Positions 7,889 to 15,436 of a stretch of DNA of 32,094 nt are shown here, piece after piece. Where the stretch lies: positions 1 through 32,094 of the forward strand of contig JWZX01001440.1 in NCBI GenBank assembly GCA_001275005.1, given 5' to 3'. Position 1 is the stretch's first letter; every line of letters starts with the position of its first letter. A program made the translations under genes and the position numbers. The notes beneath the pieces were generated by a model, which was not told the DNA's origin, searched no databases, and was given only the letters and a program-made list of their open reading frames with translations. Source of the DNA: Chrysochromulina tobinii. Lineage: Eukaryota > Haptophyta > Prymnesiales > Chrysochromulinaceae.

Positions 7889-9286
7889 ATGCAGTCGATT
7901 CACAGGAAAGTCGCGGGATCAATGGCGCCTCGCGCGAGCAAGAGGCTCGCGTGGCCGTGTCTTGCTGGCGTGGGAGTCTTGCTGGCGTGGCTCGCATACC
8001 TTCCGAGGCCTCATGTTTCTGATTGGCTGATGGAGCTGCTGCTGCTCTTCGACCGCTGCCCGCCGGTCCATCTCCGGCGGGCGATCGCAGTGCTCGCCGT
8101 TGGCGACAATTACACTTCGGCCATCACTCATACCGTGGAGCCTGCGCACCAGCCACTCTATCCGCCGTGGCGACCTCTGCTGGCCGTTGAGCTCAAACGG
8201 AGCGCGGAGGACACAGTGATCTTTGACGCAGCAGGGCGCGAGCTTCATTGCTTAGCGTCCGTACCGCTCGGCACCGGCACCGGCAACGGCGTGTACGTGT
8301 ACGTCGCGCCGGCCGGGACGCTGTGGCAATGGCCAGCGGAGCACGTCGGCTTCGCTCGAGCGGCACGACTGCCTCCACTCCGCTTTGACGCGGATCGGCC
8401 GGAGGGCACATGGGAGGCAGGCCCTGGGAGCCCGCTGCCCGCTCTAGCATCGACGACGTCGCCCGCGGCTCTGCTGCCACCGACGACGGCACGGATACCG
8501 TGATGCTGCAGACCCTTCTCGACGTCGCCGCCGATCTTTCGTGCGCCTGGGCTGCTCACGGAGGCAGCCATGGATGCTCTGCTCGCGGCTGCGGCGCCCG
8601 GCCTCGCCAGGTCAACTGTGGGAGATCCGACGCAGACGCAAGCTCCGTATCGGCAGGTGGACGAGCGTCGCACCTCCCTCTCCGCGTGGATACACGGTTA
8701 CAATGACCCTCGCCACTCGCACTCGGTGGCCCGCGCGGTGCAGCGCCGTGTCGCCGCGCTGCTCGCTCTGCCCTCGGAGCGGCTGTGGCGCGGCATCGAG
8801 CCCCTCCTCGCCGTAGAGTACCCGGAAGGCACCTTCTACGAGCCGCATTTCGACTTTTTTGGTGGCGGCGGCGGCTCCGACAAGCTAAGCGAGCCCGCGT
8901 TCACGCCGCCACACGGCTCCAATCGTTTCGCCACGGTGATCGTGTACCTCACTAGCGCGGGCGAGCCTGGAGACGGCGGGTTCGTCAACGGCCACACCGT
9001 CTTCCCCTTTGCTGGGTTCGTCAACGGCTCCGACAGCCTCGATGGGGTCGCGTTCGCGGGCGCCGTACCGGGCGCACCCGCGTGCAGCTTCCCCGCGCCT
9101 TCGACGCCCAAGGCGGCGCGAGGCATGCTCGTCCAGCCGCGCCGAGGCGACGCGATCCTCTTTTATGACCAACGGCCAGACGGTAGCCTCGACGGCCGCG
9201 CCAGGCACGGATCGTGCCCCGTGGTGCGCGGGACCAAGCGAGTGATCAACGTGTGGGCTTGGAACCGAGACGTTATCTATCGATGA
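7889..9286 (+). CDS. Prolyl 4-hydroxylase-like 2-oxoglutarate/Fe(II) dioxygenase, two exons
   Basis: Proposed exons are 7889-8457 and 8512-9286, giving 447 residues; a second ATG at 7922 would give 436. A membrane anchor lies near residues 19-36 (AWPCLAGVGVLLAWLAYL), as in type II ER/Golgi P4Hs. The catalytic core is in exon 2: YEPHFDF supplies the iron ligands His (codon at 8846) and Asp (8852), TVFP and GDAILFY are family landmarks, ARHGSCPV supplies the distal His (9206) and GTKRVINVW the 2-oxoglutarate-binding Lys (9236). An insertion lies between TVFP and the distal His. Both exons are in one frame, split by a TGA at 8501 that the 54-bp intron removes, restoring the typical entry PPIFRAPGLLTEAAMDALL. 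The likely reaction is hydroxylation of peptidyl proline on secretory or cell-surface proteins. Exon 1 alone matches no domain I know. Confidence 0.85.
8458..8511 (+). other. Predicted 54-bp GT-AG intron in the dioxygenase gene
   Basis: It starts GTCGCC and ends ATGCTGCAG. It contains the only in-frame stop (TGA, 8501-8503) between the two halves. Its length is a multiple of three, so the frame is the same on both sides. Confidence 0.65.
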
Positions 9287-9350
9287 ACTGAGAGTAAGCG
9301 AGCAATCCACGTGTGGGCTTGGAACCGAGACGTGAGATCGTATCGCGATG
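9236..9350 (+). repeat. 60-bp tandem duplication covering the 3' end of the dioxygenase gene
   Basis: The last codons, the stop and a few bases downstream (9236-9295) recur at 9296-9350. gtgtgggcttggaaccgaga is identical in both and the copies differ at a few sites. The second copy lies past the stop and is a non-coding relic. Confidence 0.85.
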
Positions 9351-9682
9351 AAGCCGTGAGCGCGCGCGAAAACGCGCATGCGTGGCGCTGGGCCTCTCCG
9401 ATCGGGGAGACGGATCCGCTGGGCGCATTGAGTGCGTGGGAGGGACTCACTGTAGGTCTCTACAAGTGTGCCCGGCTTCTTTAGATGCACGTCCATGATC
9501 GATACTCGTGGATACATGTCCACCTAGGTTGTACACACGCGCTCTGAATCTCTCGCAGCAATCGAACCCCAAAATGAAAATGCAACCTTAGCGAGTGTCA
9601 CCCACAGCAGCCTCGCTCGCATCCTACTGTCTCTCCCGCTATGATGGCACTGAGACTCCGCCATCTGAATGAACCAACTCTA
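9351..9682. other. Intergenic, no gene seen
   Basis: Lies between the convergent 3' ends of the dioxygenase gene and the small minus-strand gene. No coding frame or repeat stands out. Confidence 0.5.
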
Positions 9683-10054
9683 TCAATTGTCGAGTCCTCT
9701 GTGTGCCGCTTGCCGCCAATCAATCTTCGCCTCCTCTTCTGCTTGTGCAGACTCCGCAGCATGATGATCCTCGCACGCAGCTTTGGCTTTGGCTTCTGCC
9801 ACGCCCTCGCGCAGCTCGAGAAGGCGGCGCACGTCATCTACGTTCCGTGTGAGCTCCCGGATTCCGGGAAGCTCAGATGCTAAGCTCACATGCAGCCGGG
9901 CTGGAGCTGGACTGGTCGGAGTGTTCTGCATCAGATGACGCGTCGACACGACCTTCCCCATCACATTGCCCTGTGGTATCAAAGACATCCTCGGGGTGAA
10001 TGCAGGCGGTGTTGCTACGAGCAGCGCTGCAAAAGGAGTCAGTAGCAGCCGCAT
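9683..10054 (-). CDS. Small protein with signal/plastid-targeting-like N-terminus
   Basis: 123 residues from an ATG at 10054. The N-terminus (MRLLLTPFAALLVATPPAFTP) is a basic residue plus a hydrophobic run, then PPA|FTP, which resembles the signal peptide plus Ala-Phe cleavage context of plastid-targeted proteins in algae with secondary red plastids. The remainder is hydrophilic, with a helical charged segment at about 60-112 (VRRLLELREGVAEAKAKAA) and a basic end. I recognise no domain. It could be a small stromal or lumenal protein, or a chance frame; the plausible leader and the helical body favour a real gene. Confidence 0.45.
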   Translation of the reverse strand: MRLLLTPFAALLVATPPAFTPRMSLIPQGNVMGKVVSTRHLMQNTPTSPAPARLHVSLASELPGIRELTRNVDDVRRLLELREGVAEAKAKAACEDHHAAESAQAEEEAKIDWRQAAHRGLDN

Positions 10055-10323
10055 CGTCGAGCTGGTGATCGTCGTGCAGGCCGCGGTGGCGTCCCGAAAG
10101 CGAGTGCGCTGGATGGAGAGAAGGCGTGGAAGAATTCTCAGTCTAACCTCAAAACATCTCGTGCCGCGAGATCGATCGTGAACAGTGTGGGCTCAAACCC
10201 TCCGGAAACTCGAAAACCCCAAGGTAATCGTGCGCGCGCGGCGCAATCTGCCTAAGTAGCCCGTCCCCCATCCCCCCGAGCCCGGTGTGTGCCAGCCATC
10301 CACTCCACTCCTCCTCGGTCTCT

Positions 10324-13313
10324 TCACAGCTCTTCTTCCTCCGTCTCCTGATCAGTCACACGCCCGTCGTCCTCGGGCGCGTCGACTTCCGCATCGGGAA
10401 GGCTCGCCGCCGCAGCCTCTGCCCGGTCTGAGAGCTGCTTGACCAGCGCTGGCGGGAAGGCGGTGGACTCGTACAGGATAGAGTGGCGCCTCTTGAGCAC
10501 GCCGGGCTGGTGCGTCGCCTGCCATCAAGAGCCATCAAGAGCCATCAAGAGCCATCAAGAGCCATCAAGAGCCATCAAGAGGCCATCAAGAGCTATCAAG
10601 AGCCATCAAGAGGCCATCAAGGTGGCGCACCTGGTCCGCCTTCTGGTAGCTCGCGCAGATGGTCGCCCAATCCAGATCCAAGCGCGGCCCGACGTAGACA
10701 GGGAACCGAGGATAACCGTTCTCCATCAGCTCGGTGAATCGGTAGGTCACGACCGAGCCGACGGGCGGTGGGCTCTTTCGGTCGTGATCGGTCAGACCCG
10801 AGCCGCATGAGAACTGGCGTCCGTCGGGCGTCTCGAGCGTGAGTGCACCTGTGCGGAAGGCAATCCGTTGCAATCAGTAGGAATCAGTTGCGATCAGCGG
10901 GCGTCTCGAGCGTGAGTGCACCTGTGCGGAATGAATTCTTGCCCGCGCCGCCCTCGTGACCCACCACCTTGGCCTCCTCATCCTTCTGACTTTTCACCTG
11001 GGGTCATCAAGCAAAATCAAGCGCAATCAACATCGATCGAATGCGATCAATGGCACTCAAGCGCACTCGAGCGCAATCAAGCGCAATGAAGAGCTCTAAT
11101 CACCTTGAGCAGTGCTTGCTCAATGCTCATACTGCAATCCAGTGCAATCAAGTGCACTCAAGCGCACTCAAGCGCACTCACCTTGAGCAGGTGCTTGCTC
11201 CGGCAGTGCTCATACTGCAATCCAGTGCACTCAAGTGCACTCAAGCGCACTCAAGCGCACTCACCTTGAGCAGGTGCTTGCTCCGGCAGTGCTCATACTT
11301 GGAGCCGGGCCGACGAAGCATCAGCCCCTCGCCCCCACAGGCCTCCACCTTCGCGAGCTCGGCGCTCACGTGCGCACGGCCGGTGCATGTGATCGCGCCG
11401 ACGGGCGCAGCGTATGGCGTGCCAACAGCGGGAATCGATGAACTGCTCGTGCCCGCGACGGCGCCGGTCGAGTGGCTTGTACCGGCCCCGCCGCCGCTGA
11501 CGGTTGATGCTGATGCTGATGCTGATGCTGATGCTGATGCTGGTGCTGCGATGGCAGGGGCAGGGGCGGGTGCTGCTGCGATGGCGGGGGAGGGGATGGG
11601 TTGGATGCAAGACTGTATGAACTTGAGCCGCTCCTCGTATGGCTTGTCGAGCGCAGGGGCATCGAAGACGAGGTACGTGACGTACTGCGCCCGAGATAAG
11701 GTCGGATGCAGTCAGAGGCAACATCTTCCAATCATCAGAGGTCCTCAGAGACAATGCAGTGGCCCTTAGTGGCACTCGGAAGCAATCATCAGCAATCAGT
11801 GGCAATCAGTGGCAATCAGTGGCCCTTAGTGGCACTCGGAAGCAATCATCGGCAATCACGGCTGCTCTCTCACCTGCCACAGGTCACCCGAGGAGGCGGA
11901 GCGAACAATGGAGAGGCAGCGACGGAACTGATGGCGTCCCGCCCACAGCTCGCCATCGAGGGGAGTCGAGGGCAGCCCTAGCTTGAACCACGCGGGCGCC
12001 GGAAACGCATTCCCATTACGCGAGTAGAAGTTGGTGCCGTCCCAATACCTGAAGAGTGAGGCAATCAGAGGTCATCGGAGGTCTCGTCAGAGGTCTCGTC
12101 AGAGTTCGATCTCGCCCCAGTACGCGCGCACGCCGTCGAGCTTCTCGGAGATCAGCCACCCAGTCGGATCCACCTTTTTCGCATCGTACTTGTCGGCGAG
12201 CATGACCTGAGTGGCCTCCGCGGCCGAGGCAGCGTTTGCGAGGACTTGCACCACCGGACCAGACCCTTTGGCTGCTAGGAGCGTAGCATGCATCGCGGCT
12301 CCTGGAGTCACCGGCCCGCCCGCCGCGGCGGCGCTTGCCGCCCAGATCGCCGCTGCCTTCGAGGGCGAGCCCTTGTGTGCCTTGGACGCGCCCGCAGGCT
12401 GTACAGGCAGATTGGCAGGGTCGATGAGGAGATAGGGCGTCACGTCAGGTGGAGCACCGAGGCGTACGGCCTCCTGCACGAAGCCCTCACTCACGACGAG
12501 CGTACCTGTGGGGAAGAGGGGCGCCGTGATGAGCACTTGCATGCAAGGCCTCCTCGGCAGAGCGTTGCGACCCTCAGTCACGACGAGCGTACCCTTGCGC
12601 ATGGCCTCGAGCACCTTGTTCGTCGGGTTGTCTGCCTCGGCGGCCGTCGTGATGAGGTGAGTCGTGTCGCGTGTCACGCCCTGCATGTTGACGGTGGCAC
12701 CTTGCGAGCGCAGCCATGCCCAGAACTGCTTGCGCACCATGGACATTTGGCCCGAGACGCACACCACCATCGAGCCCAAAGGCTTTCCGTGCGGCGGAGG
12801 AGGCAACGGTGCGGGCGGCAACGGTGCGGGCGGCAACGGTGCGGGCGGCAACGGTGCGAGCGGCAACGGTGCGGGCGGCAACGGTGCGGGCGGCACCGGC
12901 GCGGCCGCAGGAGGAGCAAGAACAGGATGAGGCGGCGGTGCTGGATGCGACGACGGCGCAGCTGCTGCGCACGATGCGTGGCTGTACGGGCACTTATCGC
13001 CATCCTTGCAGTATCCCTTGGCAAAGTGCTTGCAATGAACGGTCGCTGCACGCGGCTTCTTCGCGGGAGGCATTGCCGCTGCTGCGGGTGCCTGCTTCTG
13101 CCCCGTCAGCTGCTGGCGTCGCACAGAGCGGATGGTACCTGTCGATGTGTTTGTCTGCTTCATGTCCTGTAAGTCGATCATGTAGGTGCTGCCGGCCGCA
13201 TCGACTCTGACCGACTTCTCGCCGCGAAAGTGGGCTGCTTCCAGATGAGCGTTGTGCCCGCTGTCAAAGTTCTTCCACTTACCGTCGCTCAGCTCATATG
13301 CCCACTGCGCCAT
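10324..13313 (-). CDS. ATP-dependent DNA ligase with N-terminal WWE, CCCH zinc finger and BRCT domains (7 exons)
   Basis: Proposed exons: 13313-12593, 12505-12124, 12048-11874, 11684-11265, 10997-10922, 10848-10631, 10518-10324; 2187 nt, 728 residues, phases consistent. WWE domain 1-68 (QWAYELSDGKWKNF to TGTIRSVRR), a fold that binds ADP-ribose polymers. CCCH finger 94-112 (C-x7-C-x5-C-x3-H) after a basic PPAKKPRA. Pro-rich linker to about 175. BRCT from 181 (VVCVSGQM, THLITT, GTLVVSEGFVQEAV). Adenylation domain: motif I SEKLDG with the adenylated Lys at 362, motif III LDGELW, motif IV EGLMLR, motif V LLKVKSQ. OB domain: KSPPPVGSVVTYRF and RFPVYVG, as in compact bacterial/viral-type ligases. 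The tail is acidic (ETEEEEL). It seals nicked DNA, probably in the nucleus, and the WWE suggests recruitment to poly-ADP-ribosylated breaks. An Ala/Ser-rich insertion lies before motif IV. The gene is divergent from the 13454 gene, 140 bp apart. Confidence 0.9.
10519..10630 (-). other. Ligase intron 6 (112 bp), nearly all decamer repeat
   Basis: The donor is CAG|GTGCGCC and the acceptor GATGGCAG|GCGACG. It joins SYQKADQ to ATHQPGVLKRRHS, then the final exon to the TGA at 10324. The body is the decamer array listed separately. Confidence 0.82.
10521..10619. repeat. About ten copies of decamer gccatcaaga
   Basis: Six perfect 10-bp units at 10521-10580 are followed by about four variants (ggccatcaag, gctatcaaga). 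On the sense strand of the gene the unit reads TCTTGATGGC. Confidence 0.93.
10825..10931. repeat. Perfect 34-bp direct repeat, 73-bp period
   Basis: 10825-10858 and 10898-10931 are identical over 34 bp and contain AGGT on the minus strand. The 39-bp spacer is built of CTGAT(C/T)GCAA-like decamers. Confidence 0.92.
10849..10921 (-). other. Ligase intron 5 (73 bp) bounded by a perfect 34-bp repeat
   Basis: The splice sites lie at CACAG|GTGCACTC in each copy of the repeat, so the intron equals one repeat period. Splicing yields FRTGALTLETPDG; without it the frame meets TGA after ETPADRN. Confidence 0.8.
10998..11264 (-). other. Ligase intron 4 (267 bp) holding extra copies of the upstream exon end
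   Basis: The donor is CTCAAG|GTGAGTGCG and the acceptor ATGACCCCAG|GTGAAAAG. It joins LLK to VKSQKDEEAK (motif V). Two further copies of the exon end (YEHCRSKHLLK-coding) with their own AG before and GTGA after lie inside the intron. Confidence 0.82.
11104..11297 (-). repeat. Three tandem copies of an exon end plus splice donor
   Basis: Sense copies begin TATGAGCA(C/T)TG and end CTGCTCAAG: 11297-11265 (the coding copy), 11214-11182 (identical, 83-bp offset) and 11131-11104 (diverged, 5 bp shorter, 78-bp offset). The two downstream copies are each preceded by GGATTGCAG and followed by GTGA, so each could act as a small exon. Confidence 0.85.
11685..11873 (-). other. Ligase intron 3 (189 bp) with internal 60-bp duplication
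   Basis: The donor is CAG|GTGAGAG and the acceptor GGGCGCAG|TACGTC. It joins GDLWQ to YVTYLVFDAP. Inside, 11761-11797 repeats at 11821-11857 with a 60-bp offset, and ggcaatcagt decamers are present. Confidence 0.82.
12049..12123 (-). other. Ligase intron 2 (75 bp)
   Basis: It begins GTACTGGGGCGAG while the next exon begins GTATTGGGACGGC, a weaker duplication. Splicing joins DGVRA to YWDGTNFYSRNG across adenylation motif I. It contains a stop and tandem CCTCTGACGAGA units, and ends CTCTTCAG. Confidence 0.8.
12506..12592 (-). other. Ligase intron 1 (87 bp), starts with a copy of the next exon
   Basis: The sense strand begins GTACGCTCGTCGTGA and the following exon begins with the same bases; 22 of 23 positions match (12571-12593 vs 12484-12506). 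It ends CCCCACAG. It is a multiple of three without a stop, so retention would insert 29 residues into the BRCT domain and double GTLVV(T/S)EG. Splicing restores one copy. Confidence 0.7.
12806..12900. repeat. 15-bp coding repeat in the ligase Pro-rich linker
   Basis: ggtgcgggcggcaac units repeat in tandem and encode PLPPA repeats on the minus strand. Confidence 0.85.
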
Positions 13314-13453
13314 CCTTTTTGCTTGGTGATAGCGCGCCCGAGGGACCTTTACATGTCGTGCTTGGCAAGAGCGCTCGCAAAGAGTTGAAACCCGGAATCG
13401 CGCGAAGAACCAAGCCCCTGCATCAAGCGCTCAATCTTTGATAACCCCGGAGA
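13314..13453. promoter_or_regulatory. Short divergent promoter region
   Basis: Only 140 bp separates the ligase ATG (minus) from the first ATG of the plus-strand gene, so the two probably share a bidirectional promoter. No TATA box is visible. Confidence 0.4.
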
Positions 13454-14495
13454 ATGCACACGTTTCGCAGAAATCCGAGCTTCATCTCCCCAAATCGCCG
13501 ACACCGCCGCGTTCGTCGCCTCGCCTTACGCATCCGTCCGGCTGAACCGCCCTCTGAGAGAATGTCAGGCCGTGCCAAGGCACTCTCGGGGCGCAACACA
13601 ATGAGCTCGCTACCAGGCGGCATCTTCGCAAAGCCTCCCGAGTATGATGGCCAGCAGATCCTTGCACAGAAGCAGGCGATCGAAGGTCAGGTCAACGGTC
13701 GGTACAACACCTCGTCCATCGCCGGCGGCATCTTTGCTGCCGGCCAAGGCTCACCCGCCGCCGAGGGACTCTTTGCGGCTGGCGGAGCTCGACTGTCACA
13801 CACTGCTATGGGTGCCGGAGCACGGCCTCAGAGCGCGGCGGGGCGCCCCTATGTCAACGAGTCCTCGGTCTCCGGAGGCATCTTCGAGCGGGACGAAGCC
13901 CCGTCGGCGCCATACCCTGGTAAGCGTCTGTTTCCTCCCACCTCGGACCCGTCAGTGCCCACCAACTTCAGACCGCGCGATCCTGGTCCTATTCTCGGCG
14001 GCGGTGGCCATCGGCAAGCGTGGGCTACCCCTGATGCCGCGGGCGGCCGTTCCAGCAACGCTCACCAGCTCCAGAGCGTACCGATGCGTGGCAACCTGCA
14101 CGGCAGACAGACGCAGCCAAGCTCGGGCGACGGGGCGTTCGCTCGATTTCTGAGCGAACACAGCGGCAACGGTAGCAGTGCGAGCGCCCCAAGCAGCGAG
14201 CTCTTCGAGCGAGCGCCGTATCGGGCGTCGTCCTCGGACCGCTCGCTAGCTCAGAACGACGCCTTCCTTGAGGCGGTCTCGGCCGCCGAGGAGCGCGACG
14301 AGGAGGATCTGCAGACGCTGGCGCAGCTGCGTGAGCTCGCCGAGCAGGAGGAGATCATCGAAGCTGCAGCCGCTCAGTTGGCGTTCGAGCAGCAGCTCGG
14401 GCCTGCGGAACAGGAAGCCCTGCGGATGGCGATGCTCGAGCGCGTGCGACACAAAGCTCGGACACTGCAGCAGCAGATGATGCAAAATCAGATGC

Positions 14496-14528
<33 letters not shown>

Positions 14529-15118
14529 TGCAGATGACCCAAGGCGACCATCTGATGAGGGCAAAGATGCAGCGCCAGCAACAGCGGCACTCCTCAGCGT
14601 ACTCTGAGTACGAGAACGCGGGCGGCGACGGCGCCGCTCATGGCCCGCCGCCCGCCGGGAGCCGACCCGCAGGCGGGCCGTCCGGCCATCTCCTGCACGG
14701 TCTGATGCGCGGGACGCCGCCGCCAGCAAGCCGGGGCACGCCTGGAATGGGCACGCTCCCCGGGATCTTGGCGTCATGTGGCGAGATCGTGCAGGAGCTC
14801 CCAAACCCAATCAAGGGGCGCGGCGCATTCAACCCTGCGGCCGGTGCCGACGGCGCCATGCCCACCGGCTTCGACACAGCCGATGCGGCGGGCCAGGCTG
14901 GTGGCGCAGCTGGCTGGAAAGCGGGCGGCGGCGGCGTCGCTGGCGGCCAGCACTATGCTCAGCTGAGGCTCGAGCATTACCACTCGCCGGCGAAGCAGCC
15001 TCCGATTGGCAAGCTCAAGCCCTACCGACCAGAGTCGCAGGTGAGCTTTGGCGGGCCCGCACGCATCCTGTACCCGAGCTCAGACGTCATGATCCGCGGC
15101 AAGTTCCCGGGCTACTGA
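13454..15118 (+). CDS. Disordered Gln-rich protein with three SSxxGGIF motifs
   Basis: 554 residues from the ATG at 13454; an internal ATG at 13562 (MSGRAKALSGRN) gives 518 and may be the true start, since recognisable motifs follow it. Three spaced short motifs share SSxxGGIF (SSLPGGIF near 51, SSIAGGIF near 87, SSVSGGIF near 137), arranged like the short linear motifs of microtubule-binding proteins; that comparison is only by pattern. A long disordered region follows, then a charged coiled coil around 265-345 (EERDEEDLQTLAQLRELAEQ) and a Gln run of ten with flanking Met/Gln-rich sequence near 345-375. A Gly/Pro-rich tail ends in KFPGY. I recognise no family. The coding call rests on the long open frame, the clear protein-like motifs and the divergent partner. 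Confidence 0.75.
14496..14527 (+). repeat. CAG trinucleotide tract (poly-Gln)
   Basis: A cag run of ten units encodes consecutive Gln in the SSxxGGIF protein. Confidence 0.85.
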
Positions 15119-15436
15119 AACAGGTGGCCGTAGGAATGGCCGCGAATGGAGGGGAGCAGCGAGTCCCGAGTGGGAGCCGCACAAACAGCATGCGCGAGGA
15201 CGAATCACTCAGAGGGCCAAGCGCCCAGAGACGGTGTGTCAAGCTTTTGTCGGATGTTTGATGTTGTGAACGGCAGTTGATCGGTCATCATCTTTCAAGT
15301 TTCAACTTACATACTTACTTGAGCGCGGGGGGACCGCGACGAAACTGACTGATTTGCTGCATCAACTTACGATCAGGATCCGGCGGCAAGAGCAAGACGC
15401 TCACCCACAAGGTGTGGGCGCTCGGCCTCACGGTAC
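15119..15436. other. Intergenic, holds a dispersed repeat copy
   Basis: Contains the first copy of a ~97-bp dispersed repeat (15184-15280). The end of the region (about 15370-15436) could hold an upstream exon of the neprosin gene, whose predicted start lacks a signal peptide. Confidence 0.5.
15184..15280 (+). repeat. Dispersed ~97-bp repeat, copy 1
   Basis: Begins aacagcatgcgcgagga and ends gttgtgaacggcagttga. It matches 18144-18246 with several substitutions and small indels; ggtgtgtcaagctt and gtcggatgtttga are conserved. Confidence 0.85.

Noticed and set aside
10521-10619. Regular short repeats that could suggest a CRISPR array
   Set aside because: The units are 10 bp with no spacers and lie in a predicted eukaryotic intron; this is a minisatellite.
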